A stretch of DNA of 64,000 nucleotides from Pseudoalteromonas galatheae (GCF_005886105.2 NZ_PNCO02000001.1:3957001-4021000); one strand, 5' to 3'; positions 1 to 8,802 are shown, counted from the first letter of the stretch. Numbers and translations are program-made. Notes: generated by a model from the letters alone, not told the origin.

Positions 1-25
1 GACGACAAAAAGGCAAAGCAAAACG

Positions 26-487
26 TTAGCTTTGCCCCGACATCTCTAAAATAATCTGCCACTCAGGTTCGATGATGGGCATGATGGATAATCGCCCCCC
101 TTTTTTTAGAGCCAGTTCGGTGAGCGCAGTGTTGGCTTTTATCGCCTGCAGGGTCACCGGGCGTAGGTGCTGCTCGTATGCTAGAGTGACGCCTACCCAG
201 CGAGGGCTATCGGTGCTTGATTTGGCATCATAATAATCACTACTTAAGTCAAATTGGTGTGGATCTGGCTCTGCTGCTTTCACCACTTTGGCAATACCGA
301 CAACCGCAGGCACTTTACAGCTTGAGTGGTAAATAAACACTGAGTCACCCACCTTAACCTCATCGCGCAGGAAGTTTCTTGCCTGATAATTACGAATTCC
401 CTCCCAAAAAGTTTGCTGCTCAGGCGCGTTTTTTAAGTCATCAATGGAAAATGCATCGGGTTCTGTTTTAAACAGCCAATAAGCCAT
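26..487 (-). CDS. EVE domain protein (thymocyte nuclear protein 1-like)
   Basis: A 153-residue protein that is essentially one EVE domain, a PUA/YTH-related fold thought to recognise modified nucleotides; the exact ligand in bacteria is not settled. Visible family features are the opening MAYWLFKTEP, the FWEGIRNYQARNF stretch at about residues 27-39, VGDSVFIYHSS near 47-55 and WVGVTL near 97. The length equals the usual single-domain protein. It is read divergently from tesB with about 150 bp between them. Family assignment is firm; the cellular role is inference only. Confidence 0.88.
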   Translation of the reverse strand: MAYWLFKTEPDAFSIDDLKNAPEQQTFWEGIRNYQARNFLRDEVKVGDSVFIYHSSCKVPAVVGIAKVVKAAEPDPHQFDLSSDYYDAKSSTDSPRWVGVTLAYEQHLRPVTLQAIKANTALTELALKKGGRLSIMPIIEPEWQIILEMSGQS

Positions 488-640
488 ATAGGTTAGTCCA
501 ATAGTTTGAGTTATGATGTATTATACTCATTTGAGCAATATACTTGGTTTGCTACCAGTCCGTGTCTTACTTGGATTTGGTAAAAGTATTATCTCATTAT
601 AACGACTATCGCCAGTTCTACTAGACGTTCGGAGTGCAAC

Positions 641-1498
641 ATGAGTCAAGTGTTACAAAATCTGTTGGATTTACTCAGCCTTGAAGAAATTGAGCAAGGG
701 ATATACAGAGGTCAAAGCCAAGATCTTGGTTTTCCTCAAGTGTTTGGAGGTCAGGTGATGGGGCAGGCGTTGTCTGCGGCAAAGTACACCTTACCAGAAG
801 GGCGCTTTGTTAACTCGCTGCACTCTTACTTTTTGCGTCCTGGTGATGCGAGTAAGCCCATTGTCTACGATGTTGAAAATATTCGTGATGGTCGAAGTTT
901 TAGCACACGTAGGATCAGTGCCATTCAATATGGTAAGCCGATATTTTACATGACAGCCTCTTTCCAAGGTGACGAGCCTGGCGTTTCTCATCAATCTTTG
1001 ATGCCGGATGTGCCAGAGCCTGAAACGTTAAAGTCATCACTCCACTTTTATCAAGAACATGCAGACCTCATTCCTGAATCACTTCGAGCTAAATTTACGC
1101 AAGAAATGCCGCTGGATATGCGCCCTGTAAACTTTCAAAATCCATTTAAACCCAAAAAACAGGATCCGGTGAGAAATGTTTGGTTTAAAGCCAATGGTGA
1201 CATGCCAGACGACAGAAGGATCCATAACTATTTACTGGCTTATGCCTCTGATTTTGAATTCTTACCAACGGCACTACAACCACACGGTTTGTCGTTTATG
1301 CAGCCTAATATGCAAGTTGCAACAATAGACCATGCGATGTGGTTCCATCGTCCGTTTAGAATGGATGAGTGGATTTTATATAGTGTTGATAGTCCAAGCG
1401 CGTCTAATGGCCGGGGCCTAGTACGTGGCCAATTTTTCAACCGCCAAGGTGAGTTGATTGCATCGACCATTCAAGAAGGCGTGATGCGTCAGCGCTAA
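641..1498 (+). CDS. tesB: acyl-CoA thioesterase II
   Basis: TesB hydrolyses medium- and long-chain acyl-CoA to free fatty acid and CoA in the cytoplasm. The 285 residues match the usual length and form two hot-dog domains. The N-terminal half shows the [10 protein letters not shown] motif; the C-terminal half shows [21 protein letters not shown] and STIQEGVMR, which supply the Asp, Ser/Thr and Gln of the E. coli TesB catalytic site. The ATG follows a GGAG nine bases upstream. It stands alone, and no regulatory site was recognised. Confidence 0.94.
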   Translation: MSQVLQNLLDLLSLEEIEQGIYRGQSQDLGFPQVFGGQVMGQALSAAKYTLPEGRFVNSLHSYFLRPGDASKPIVYDVENIRDGRSFSTRRISAIQYGKPIFYMTASFQGDEPGVSHQSLMPDVPEPETLKSSLHFYQEHADLIPESLRAKFTQEMPLDMRPVNFQNPFKPKKQDPVRNVWFKANGDMPDDRRIHNYLLAYASDFEFLPTALQPHGLSFMQPNMQVATIDHAMWFHRPFRMDEWILYSVDSPSASNGRGLVRGQFFNRQGELIASTIQEGVMRQR

Positions 1499-1609
1499 TT
1501 TGTTGGAAAGTGTTCGGCGATTTGCTAACGGTGATCTTACCTGCTGCTTCCAGTAGCATTAAGCGAATCACAAGCTTACTGATTTAATAACTTATTGTTA
1601 ATAAAGGAG

Positions 1610-1738
1610 CTATAGTTTTTTTGATAGCCACTCCTCTAGTCGTTTACACCACTTTTTCTGATGCGGCGCTCGGTTTGATATTTCAATGTCTTTAACACCC
1701 CAGTCTAGATGTAGCGTGATTGTATTGTTCTCAAACAA
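1610..1738 (-). CDS. possible small protein or gene remnant (42 aa)
   Basis: The 331-bp gap between tesB and the CsgG-like gene contains one protein-like reading frame on the minus strand. It would use a TTG start, encodes a Trp/Lys-rich, charged peptide ending in RLEEWLSKKL, and has no convincing ribosome binding site. It could be a true small protein, the tail of a decayed gene, or chance. No family recognised. The rest of the gap shows only a bulged inverted repeat at about 1605-1636 (AGGAG-CTAT against ATAG-CTCCT). Confidence 0.2.
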   Translation of the reverse strand: MFENNTITLHLDWGVKDIEISNRAPHQKKWCKRLEEWLSKKL

Positions 1739-1835
1739 AAATTAACACTAAAGTCAGCGAAATTAATCTACATTAATATCAACAAAACGACTCGTCGCGT
1801 CGCAGACAGACGCTTAAGACTCTAGGAGAATGATA

Positions 1836-2504
1836 ATGAATAAACCGCTCGCCACAGTAATTGCATTGACGTTTGTCGGATTAACCGCGGGTTGCGCAAC
1901 GGAAGCATCAAGAACGGTAGAAGCGCCAAAAGTGGCCTCATATAACCAGGCTTACAATGGCCCAAAAAGCCAGTTAGCGGTTGGTAAGTTGCAAAACCGT
2001 TCAGCTTTTCATAATGGTGTGTTTAGTTCAGGACCGGACCGCTTAGGCTCTCAGGCAAAAACTATTCTGACCACACACTTACAGCAGAGCAATCGCTTTA
2101 TTGTTTTAGATAGAGAAAACATGACTGAGATCGCCCAAGAAGCTGGGTTTACTGGTACAAAACAAAGCATTAAAGGTGCTAACTTTGTTATTACGGGAGA
2201 TGTTTCTGAGTTTGGTCGAAAAGAAGTAGGTGATAAACAGCTATTCGGCATTTTAGGTAAAGGAAAATCGCAAATTGCTTACGCTAAGGTAAATCTTAAT
2301 ATCGTTGATGTGACCAGTTCAGAAGTTGTTTTCTCAGTGCAAGGTGCTGGTGAATACAGCTTGTCTAATCGTGAAGTGGTTGGCTTTGGTGGCACTGCTG
2401 GGTATGACTCAACGCTTAACGGCAAGGTACTTGATTTAGCCATTCGTGAGGCGGTTAACAACTTGGTTAGCGGCATCGAGAAAGGCGATTGGAAGCCTCT
2501 ATAA
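1836..2504 (+). CDS. CsgG/HfaB-family lipoprotein
   Basis: A 222-residue predicted lipoprotein: signal sequence with lipobox LTAGC (Cys about residue 20) and a CsgG-like domain, with the typical phrases FIVLDRENM, FVITGDVSEFG and the variable AYAKVNLNIVDVTSSEVVFS. CsgG relatives form outer-membrane secretion channels or periplasmic assembly factors; which applies here is unknown. The ATG at 1836 is preferred over 1830 because AGGAG at 1824-1828 is then seven bases away. It is first of a three-lipoprotein operon with the DUF4810 and DUF799 genes, an arrangement also known from Neisseria (GNA1162 locus). Confidence 0.85.
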   Translation: MNKPLATVIALTFVGLTAGCATEASRTVEAPKVASYNQAYNGPKSQLAVGKLQNRSAFHNGVFSSGPDRLGSQAKTILTTHLQQSNRFIVLDRENMTEIAQEAGFTGTKQSIKGANFVITGDVSEFGRKEVGDKQLFGILGKGKSQIAYAKVNLNIVDVTSSEVVFSVQGAGEYSLSNREVVGFGGTAGYDSTLNGKVLDLAIREAVNNLVSGIEKGDWKPL

Positions 2505-2539
2505 ATAATCTCACAGCTAATCTAAATCTTAGGTAAATT

Positions 2540-2884
2540 ATGAAGCAAACGATATTTGTGGCGACTTTACTATTGATATTATCTGGGTGTCAGAGTACGG
2601 CACCCCAATATTATTACGGTTCTTACGAACGTAACCTTTATGAGTTCTTTCGAGGTGACGGACAGTCCCTTGAGGAGCAGGTCAGTCAATTAGAGTCAAG
2701 CATAACGCGCGCCGAAGCAGCTCAGGTCAGCCCAGCACCAGGCATGTATGCGCATCTCGGTTACTTATACTTGATGCAAGGGGATGACAGAAAAGGGTTT
2801 GCCTATTTTGAAAAGGAAAAACAACTGTATCCTGAGTCCAAGCAATATATCGACTTTTTACAAAAAAATGCGCAGGGAGAATAA
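2540..2884 (+). CDS. DUF4810 lipoprotein
   Basis: A 114-residue small lipoprotein. The signal peptide ends with LILSGC (lipobox), followed by a Tyr-rich YYYGSYERNLYEFFRG segment and a TPR-like tail (GMYAHLGYLYLMQGDDRKGFAYFEKEKQLYPES) typical of DUF4810. It starts 35 bp after the CsgG-like gene and is followed one base later by the DUF799 gene, so the three are almost certainly co-transcribed and probably work together at the outer membrane. The biochemical function is unknown. Confidence 0.85.
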   Translation: MKQTIFVATLLLILSGCQSTAPQYYYGSYERNLYEFFRGDGQSLEEQVSQLESSITRAEAAQVSPAPGMYAHLGYLYLMQGDDRKGFAYFEKEKQLYPESKQYIDFLQKNAQGE

Positions 2885-2885
2885 C

Positions 2886-3545
2886 ATGAAATGGATTAAA
2901 GCGGGCTTGGTGCTTTTGACTTTTGCCTTATTGAATGGCTGTGCGACGGCACCTAAACAGGATTACAGCGCTTTTATTCAAAGCGATCCTAAGTCGATAC
3001 TGGTGTTACCGCCTGTCAATAATACCAATGAAGTTGTAGCCCCTTTTGGAGTAATGGCGACAGTGGTGAAGCCACTTGCAGACTCTGGCTATTATGTTTT
3101 TCCAGTATCTTTGGTCAATGAGACTTTTAAAAATAACGGCTTAACTGTGGCTCATGATGTTCACAGTGTCGCGATAGACAAGCTCTATGAAATCTTTGCT
3201 GCCGACGCTGCTTTATACATTGAGATTCAAGATTATGGTACGTCATACGTTGTATTGGATAGTGACACTACCGTCGCACTATCGGCAAGGTTGGTTGATT
3301 TAAAAACTGGCCAAGTAATTTGGCGTGGTAAGTCACAAGCTTCAAGTAGTGAAGACAGAAGTGATCATGATAGCAGTTTGGCTGGAGCATTGATTGGCGC
3401 GGTGCTAAACCAAGTGATTGAAAGCACTTCAGATAAAGGATTTGAAGTTTCGCAAAAAGCGTCACAGAGATTGTTATCAGCGGACTCAAGCAATGGTTTG
3501 CTTTATGGCGTGCGCTCACCTAAGTATGGGCAAATTGAAAAATAA
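2886..3545 (+). CDS. DUF799 (GNA1162-family) lipoprotein
   Basis: A 219-residue lipoprotein: signal sequence with LLNGC lipobox, then a globular domain beginning SILVLPPVNNTNEV, characteristic of DUF799/GNA1162 proteins. The Neisseria member is a surface-accessible vaccine-candidate lipoprotein whose fold resembles TolB/CsgG-type periplasmic domains; function remains unclear. The ATG at 2886 sits behind AGGGAG at the end of the previous gene, so translation is probably coupled. A longer in-frame extension upstream lies inside the DUF4810 gene and lacks a signal peptide, so it was not used. Confidence 0.87.
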   Translation: MKWIKAGLVLLTFALLNGCATAPKQDYSAFIQSDPKSILVLPPVNNTNEVVAPFGVMATVVKPLADSGYYVFPVSLVNETFKNNGLTVAHDVHSVAIDKLYEIFAADAALYIEIQDYGTSYVVLDSDTTVALSARLVDLKTGQVIWRGKSQASSSEDRSDHDSSLAGALIGAVLNQVIESTSDKGFEVSQKASQRLLSADSSNGLLYGVRSPKYGQIEK

Positions 3546-3622
3546 GCCATATTCTGACTGTGCTTTCTTATCGGCTGATTGCTGCTATATTCAATTAGAC
3601 TTTGATTGACAGGTGATCCCCT

Positions 3623-4423
3623 ATGGCAATAATTAGTGAATTTAGACTAGGTTACTTTTGTTGGATTGAACTGTGTTCAAGCGACTGGCAGTCAGCTAAG
3701 CCTTTCTATAGCCAACTATTTGACTGGCAAATTCTTGACCAACCTATTGGTGAAGATTGTTATTACACCATGTTGCAAAAAGAAGCCGATGATGTCGCTG
3801 CTATGTATCAGATGACCGCTGAGCAACAACAAGGGGGCATGCCCAGTCACTGGCTTGCTTATGTGGCGGTAGACAATGTCGATGAATGTCTAAACAAAGC
3901 CAACGAACTCGGTGCGGAAGTGCTTGCAGGCCCACATGATGTCCCAGGGGCAGGGCGGATGGTAATGTTAAAGGAGCCAGGTGGAGCGGTTTTTGCGTTA
4001 TGGCAAGAGGGGGGTCATATTGGCACACAACGTCATCTTGAAGCGAATACTCCTTATTGGTTTGAGCTAGTGAGTAAAAACAGTGACAAAAGTCGTGACT
4101 TTTATTCTGCATTATTTGGTTGGCAAATCGAAGTCAAAGACATGGGAAATATGGACTACACTTTGTTCAAAGTAAATGAGCAACCCGTCGCTGGCATGTT
4201 AGAAATGACGGCTGAATGGGGTGAAGACATTCCCCCGCACTGGATGATTTATATTGCGGTATTGGACTGCGATAGTAAAGCTGAATATGCCCAAAAGCTT
4301 GGCGGAGAAATTTGTGTACCGCCGACAGATATACCAGAAGTTGGTCGCTTTAGCGTGATAACCGATCCTCAAGGGGCGGTATTCTCTATCATAGAATCTG
4401 CCATGGATGATATTTCAACTTAA
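3623..4423 (+). CDS. two-domain VOC (glyoxalase/bleomycin-resistance fold) protein
   Basis: A 266-residue cytoplasmic protein made of two tandem VOC domains, about residues 8-120 and 132-258. Each opens with an aromatic-rich strand (FCWIELCSSDWQSAKPFYSQLFDW; PYWFELVSKNSDKSRDFYSALFGW) and closes with a DPxGAxF-type strand (EPGGAVFALWQ; DPQGAVFSIIE). The GMPSHWLAYVAV and DIPPHWMIYIAV signatures occur in proteins loosely called hydroxylases in Streptomyces, but the substrate cannot be deduced. It ends convergently with the next gene, with four overlapping bases. Confidence 0.88.
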   Translation: MAIISEFRLGYFCWIELCSSDWQSAKPFYSQLFDWQILDQPIGEDCYYTMLQKEADDVAAMYQMTAEQQQGGMPSHWLAYVAVDNVDECLNKANELGAEVLAGPHDVPGAGRMVMLKEPGGAVFALWQEGGHIGTQRHLEANTPYWFELVSKNSDKSRDFYSALFGWQIEVKDMGNMDYTLFKVNEQPVAGMLEMTAEWGEDIPPHWMIYIAVLDCDSKAEYAQKLGGEICVPPTDIPEVGRFSVITDPQGAVFSIIESAMDDIST

Positions 4424-5148
4424 TGTATTTCTAATTCAATCACTTTGCCATGGCAAGTGGCAAAGTGATCAGAGAGCCGGTTTAGAATAGTATCGCGCTC
4501 GCCACTACTATTTAGATGCTTGATAGACGCTGTTAATTTCGGCAGTAGGTCTTGGTGTTTACGATTGATATAGTGATAAATAGGATAACTCGCATCTCGT
4601 AGCCTACGCACATAAACTGTGGCGAGTCCTGACTGGCATAGCGCACCCAGCGCAAATAAGTCATCAGCTAAAATTTGCTCAACATGACCTTTTTTAAGCG
4701 CTTGAAACGCAGAAACATCGTTAGAGACCGCGTTACATGTCAACTTTTTTCGTTGGCAAACTTGCTCCGTTATTAAACTGCCTTGTATTACCACATAGTC
4801 TTGCTGGGTCGACAAAGTACAATGCTCCTTCTTGAGACAAAACACCGCCATTTGAACGGTTGCAAGTGGTTCGGGTATTTGCAGTAAGTTAGGATAGGCA
4901 TTTGCAATAGCGCTAGTGCGTCCTGCTTCCGCATCATAAAACCCTTGATCTACATATTCTAATCCGCGCTCACTGGGTAATACGACAAGTGTGGGTGTGA
5001 TATCCAAAGGTGTGTATATCTTTTGCATGAGTTGTGCGATTTGCTGCTGGCCAAGCTGATAAGCGACCAGCTCACTGACATTGATTTGGTAGGCAAAAGT
5101 CGCCTTGTGGATGAAGAAAAGGAAGAAGATGCTAAGTGCGAGTTTCAC
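4420..5148 (-). CDS. periplasmic substrate-binding protein, SBP_bac_3-like
   Basis: A 242-residue exported protein. A signal peptide (hydrophobic LALSIFFLFFIHKATFA) precedes a bilobal solute-binding fold of the amino-acid-binding type; VVLPSERGLEYVDQGFYDAEAGR and the C-terminal helix with LNSSGERDTILNRL are typical of the many stand-alone family members in Alteromonadales. No permease or ATPase lies nearby, so it may be an orphan sensor or scavenging protein rather than part of a transporter. Ligand unknown. A perfect 12-bp inverted repeat lies inside its last codons. Confidence 0.75.
   Translation of the reverse strand: MKLALSIFFLFFIHKATFAYQINVSELVAYQLGQQQIAQLMQKIYTPLDITPTLVVLPSERGLEYVDQGFYDAEAGRTSAIANAYPNLLQIPEPLATVQMAVFCLKKEHCTLSTQQDYVVIQGSLITEQVCQRKKLTCNAVSNDVSAFQALKKGHVEQILADDLFALGALCQSGLATVYVRRLRDASYPIYHYINRKHQDLLPKLTASIKHLNSSGERDTILNRLSDHFATCHGKVIELEIH
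4439..4469. terminator. 12-bp perfect hairpin at overlapping convergent gene ends
   Basis: ATCACTTTGCCA at 4439-4450 is exactly complementary to TGGCAAAGTGAT at 4458-4469, with a seven-base loop. It lies just beyond the VOC stop codon and inside the 3' coding end of the opposing gene. There is no T-run on either side, so it may stabilise a 3' end or slow polymerase rather than act as a classical terminator. Confidence 0.35.
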
Positions 5149-5259
5149 AACATATCCTTACGGTTGTCAGAGTTATAACTGTAGCAAAGTTGTCAGAAAG
5201 TGAAAAAGTACATCATAAAAATGAATTCAGTCAGGATTGACCTTGAGTTTAGTAAACTC

Positions 5260-5302
5260 ATACCAATTGTAATAGTTTGAGCGTATAAATTGTGAGGAGA
5301 AG
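5260..5302. repeat. remnant of the MITE-like element end
   Basis: ATACCAATTGTAATAG here matches the left end of the elements at 43665 and 44114 (ATACCAATTGTATTAG) at 15 of 16 bases. The following GAGC..AAATTG..GGAG roughly tracks the element for another 20 bases, up to the ribosome binding site of the next gene. Immediately upstream lies a small inverted repeat GAGTTT-AGT-AAACTC. It looks like a truncated, diverged copy now forming part of a 5' untranslated region. Confidence 0.4.
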
Positions 5303-5305
5303 GAT

Positions 5306-5971
5306 ATGACACTACATGTTTTGGTGACTGGTGCTAACCGTGGGATCGGATTTGAGTTTTGTAAACAATACTTATCTCTAGGCTGCAAAGTAACGGCGGT
5401 TGTGCGCAAAGCATCAGCAGAACTAGAATCTCTAGGCGTGGATATCATTGAAGATATAGATGTTGCAACGGAAAATGGCGCGAAAAAGCTATTGGCGGCA
5501 TTGGGCTCGGAGAAGATAGACATTCTTATTAATAACGCTGGGGTATTTCACAATGAAACGCTAGCGGAAATGGATTTTGAAAATATCGACCACCAATTTA
5601 ACGTTAATGCGTTAGGACCAATTCGAGTCACTCATGCACTGCTCGATAACCTCAAAGCAGGCAGCAAAGTTGCCATGATCACAAGTCGTATGGGTTCGAT
5701 TGCAGATAATGGTTCTGGTGGTTACATTGGCTATAGAATGTCGAAAGCAGCATTAAACGCGGCGAGTGTGAGTATGGCTCACGAGCTGAAAAACCAAGAT
5801 ATCGCTGTTGGACTATTCCATCCTGGCTTTGTGCAAACGCAGATGGTGGGGTTTGCAGGTGATATAGGTCCAGATGTTGCGGCGGAACGTTTAATTAAGA
5901 GAATTGAACACCTAACTATCGAAAACAGTGGTGGTTTTTGGCATTCCAATGGTGACACGCTTCCTTGGTAA
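5306..5971 (+). CDS. short-chain dehydrogenase/reductase (C-factor-like)
   Basis: A 221-residue classical SDR with a Rossmann fold for NAD(P). The cofactor motif TGANRGIGFEF is near residues 7-17, NNAGVF near 75-80, the catalytic Ser is in MITSRMGS and the YxxxK pair in YRMSKAALN. The shortish length and lineage resemble CsgA/C-factor-like SDRs often annotated as carbonyl reductases; substrate unknown. GGAG and AGGA precede the ATG. A GC-rich hairpin with T4 follows the stop. Confidence 0.88.
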   Translation: MTLHVLVTGANRGIGFEFCKQYLSLGCKVTAVVRKASAELESLGVDIIEDIDVATENGAKKLLAALGSEKIDILINNAGVFHNETLAEMDFENIDHQFNVNALGPIRVTHALLDNLKAGSKVAMITSRMGSIADNGSGGYIGYRMSKAALNAASVSMAHELKNQDIAVGLFHPGFVQTQMVGFAGDIGPDVAAERLIKRIEHLTIENSGGFWHSNGDTLPW

Positions 5972-5978
5972 TTAAGGT

Positions 5979-5999
5979 GGGCGCATCGTCGCCCCTTTT
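5979..5999 (+). terminator. intrinsic terminator after the SDR gene
   Basis: GGGCG-CATCGT-CGCCC followed by CTTTT, beginning eight bases after the SDR stop codon. The T-run is short, so termination is probable rather than certain. Confidence 0.55.
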
Positions 6000-6057
6000 C
6001 AGCCATCAGCCATCTAACTGTGCTAATATAAAGCAAATACTCAGATGGTAACCTTTG

Positions 6058-6429
6058 ATGGAATTACAACAAGATACCCCATTATCACTGCCGCTTTTTT
6101 TGTTAGACGACAACATCGAGAATCGTGATATCGACTCTCCAGATGCTGAAGTATCAGTGATGTTGAGTGAGAACCTCCTTGCTCATTTGTGCCAAAACCC
6201 AAAAGAAGATGAGAATATTAGCTTGCATATTGATGACTATGCGCTCAACAACATTAGTACGACAGTGACTGAGTTGATAGGGGCGGAACATCAGTTGCAA
6301 TTGCTTATTAATCGAGGGCCTATTCTCAGTGCTGTCCTGAGTACTAGTAGCGATGCATTGTTTGTTTCGCCTCCAGTAGAAATGATGCCGACTTTTGATC
6401 TTGGGCTGGATGACGACGAGGGCGAGTAA
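6058..6429 (+). CDS. uncharacterised acidic protein encoded directly before cti
   Basis: A 123-residue soluble protein, very rich in Asp and Glu, with no signal peptide or membrane segment and no family I recognise. The C-terminus (FDLGLDDDEGE) is an acidic tail. The stop codon TAA is immediately followed by the ATG of cti, so the two are co-transcribed and probably translationally coupled, which suggests a role linked to the isomerase, its maturation or its regulation. The start at 6058 is taken because ATG is available there; a TTG lies one codon upstream. Confidence 0.7.
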   Translation: MELQQDTPLSLPLFLLDDNIENRDIDSPDAEVSVMLSENLLAHLCQNPKEDENISLHIDDYALNNISTTVTELIGAEHQLQLLINRGPILSAVLSTSSDALFVSPPVEMMPTFDLGLDDDEGE

Positions 6430-8763
6430 ATGTCTAAACGTGCACTGTTTTGTGCGGTGGTTGTCGCCGTGCTTTCTGGCTGTGTGGCTTTGGGCGTGTC
6501 TAAATATGATGATATGTTTGGACCGGAACAACCCCAAGCACGAATCGAACAATATCACCAAGGCGGTGCACGTTACTTGCAAAGCGTGAAGCCCATTTTG
6601 GAGTCGCGTTGTGTGGTTTGCCATGGTTGTTATGACGCACCCTGCCAGCTCAAATTGTCATCTCCAGAAGGAATAGATAGGGGATTATCGAAGGAGTTAG
6701 TGTATGACGGCACGCGGTTGTTAGCACAAACACCAACCCGGCTGTTATTCGATGCTCAAACCACGACACAGTGGCGCGAGCGTGGTTTTACCCCAGTGCT
6801 GAATGAGCGCAATCAATCTGAATACAGCAACCTAGCTGGAAGTGTGCTTTATAATAGCTTGCTGTTAAAAATGTCTCATCGTTTTCCTGAGCAAGGCATC
6901 TTGGGTAAAGAGTTTGATTTCTCTTTAGATAGAACGCAGTCTTGCCCAACCATGGACGAGTTTTCTAGCCTTGCGAAACGGCAGCCTCATGCGGGCATGC
7001 CCTACGGCTTACCAGCGCTCACGCATGATGAATTCAAAACCTTGGAAGCATGGCTGCAAAGTGGCAGTAAAATGAGCCAGATTGCAAAGCCAAGTGTTGC
7101 AGCACAAAAAGAAGTGAAAAAGTGGGAACAATTTCTTAATCAGGACTCCAATAAACACCGCCTTGCCGCGCGTTATATATTTGAGCATTGGTATTTAGCC
7201 CATATCCACTTCCCTCATCTGGATGACCCTGCGTTTTTCCAATTGGTACGCTCAAGCACGCCGCCAGGCCAGCCTATTGCGTTGGTGAGTTCGGTGCGTC
7301 CATTTGACGATCCTAAGGTCGATAGGGTGTATTATCGATTGATGCAAGTGCGCAGTACTATTTTGTCAAAAACTCACATGCCACTGGCATTGAATGACGC
7401 TAAGCTATCACGGTTACATCAGCAATTTTATGCAGCGGATTATCACGTGGATAAACTGCCTGGTTATGAGCCAGAGCTTGCAGCAAACCCATTTAAGGTA
7501 TTCAAAGATATTCCGGTTAATTCTCGTTATCAATTTATGCTGGATGAGGCCGAGTTAATTGTAAAAGGCTTTATCAAAGGCCCTGTATGCCGAGGCCAAA
7601 TAGCGCTTAATGTCATTAACGACCACTTTTGGGTGGCGTTTGTTGATCCTGAAAAAAATAGCAATGAAGCGGTGAACCAGCTGCTGCTTAAACATGATGA
7701 AGATTTGGTGCTACCTGCGGCTGAGCAAAGTAATGCGTTACCGCTTTCCAGTTGGGCTAAATACGCCACAAAGCAACAGGATTACTTACGTGCTAAAACT
7801 GAGCTTGCAGATAAGATGTTTGCCGATGGGCAACGTCTCAATATGGACTTGATTTGGCGTGGTGAGGGAGAAAACCCGAATGCAGCATTAACTATCTTCC
7901 GCCATTTTGATAGCGCAACGGTGGTTAAAGGTTTTATTGGCCAGCCTCCCAAAACAGCTTGGGTATTAGACTATGCTTTGTTCGAGCGCATTCACTACTT
8001 GCTGGTGGCGGGTTTTGACGTGTATGGCAACATTGGTCATCAGTTGATCACACGCTTATATATGGACTTCTTGAGGCTTGAAGGTGAGCAAAACTTTTTA
8101 AATCTGCTGCCACTTAGCCATCGTCAGGAAATTAAACGTTATTGGTATCGTAAGTCACACTTGAGTTTAAGTGAGTTTATCAATCGCAAATCACTAATCG
8201 GTGCGCCAACGGGGATAAAATACGAAACGGACGATCCAAAGCAAGAGCTATATGACAAACTACATGCTGTGCTTAAGCCCGTTCTAAATAGGGATTATGA
8301 CTATAAAGCCGTCGGCAAGCCACTGCAGGCACTCAATAGCATGTCCGTTAGGGCGATTAATTTGCTTCCACAGGTCTCGTTTATTATTACTAAGCAAAGT
8401 GACGGTTCACATCAAGCGTTCTCGCTATTACACCATAATGCCCACTACAACATCTCCAGTTTGTTAAATGAAGAAGGGCAAAGAGCGTATACAGAAGACA
8501 CTGCGACGATTGTGCCAGGCTTTATCGGAGATTACCCAGAGGCAATTTGGTATTTAGAAAGCGAGGCTGCACAAGAGGACTTTGTCTCATCATTTAGCCA
8601 CATGAATAGTGAGTCTGATTACCGAGCGCTACGAGCGCAATATGGGATCCGCAGGACTCACCCAGAGTTTTGGCGTTACAGTGATTTAATCCACGACATT
8701 GCCAAGCAAACACGTGGCGTTGAATATGGTTTATTTGACTATAACCGGTTAGAAAACCGCTAA
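6430..8763 (+). CDS. cti: fatty acid cis/trans isomerase
   Basis: Cti converts cis double bonds of membrane phospholipid fatty acids to trans in place, stiffening the membrane within minutes of solvent, heat or salt stress. The 777-residue protein has an N-terminal signal or lipoprotein sequence (VLSGC near residue 18), so it acts in the periplasm, and a cytochrome-c-type heme motif CVVCH at about residues 61-65, a hallmark of the family. Length matches known Cti proteins. The upstream acidic gene abuts its start, and a strong terminator closes the unit. Confidence 0.95.
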   Translation: MSKRALFCAVVVAVLSGCVALGVSKYDDMFGPEQPQARIEQYHQGGARYLQSVKPILESRCVVCHGCYDAPCQLKLSSPEGIDRGLSKELVYDGTRLLAQTPTRLLFDAQTTTQWRERGFTPVLNERNQSEYSNLAGSVLYNSLLLKMSHRFPEQGILGKEFDFSLDRTQSCPTMDEFSSLAKRQPHAGMPYGLPALTHDEFKTLEAWLQSGSKMSQIAKPSVAAQKEVKKWEQFLNQDSNKHRLAARYIFEHWYLAHIHFPHLDDPAFFQLVRSSTPPGQPIALVSSVRPFDDPKVDRVYYRLMQVRSTILSKTHMPLALNDAKLSRLHQQFYAADYHVDKLPGYEPELAANPFKVFKDIPVNSRYQFMLDEAELIVKGFIKGPVCRGQIALNVINDHFWVAFVDPEKNSNEAVNQLLLKHDEDLVLPAAEQSNALPLSSWAKYATKQQDYLRAKTELADKMFADGQRLNMDLIWRGEGENPNAALTIFRHFDSATVVKGFIGQPPKTAWVLDYALFERIHYLLVAGFDVYGNIGHQLITRLYMDFLRLEGEQNFLNLLPLSHRQEIKRYWYRKSHLSLSEFINRKSLIGAPTGIKYETDDPKQELYDKLHAVLKPVLNRDYDYKAVGKPLQALNSMSVRAINLLPQVSFIITKQSDGSHQAFSLLHHNAHYNISSLLNEEGQRAYTEDTATIVPGFIGDYPEAIWYLESEAAQEDFVSSFSHMNSESDYRALRAQYGIRRTHPEFWRYSDLIHDIAKQTRGVEYGLFDYNRLENR

Positions 8764-8791
8764 AAAATGGAGTCTTCGGACTCCATTTTTT
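8762..8791. terminator. bidirectional terminator between cti and the peroxiredoxin gene
   Basis: AAAAAATGGAGTC, a TTCG tetraloop, then GACTCCATTTTTT: a perfect 13-bp stem with A/T runs on both sides. It serves cti on the plus strand and the opposing peroxiredoxin-like gene on the minus strand. Confidence 0.92.
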
Positions 8792-8802
8792 ATGTGCTTT
8801 TC

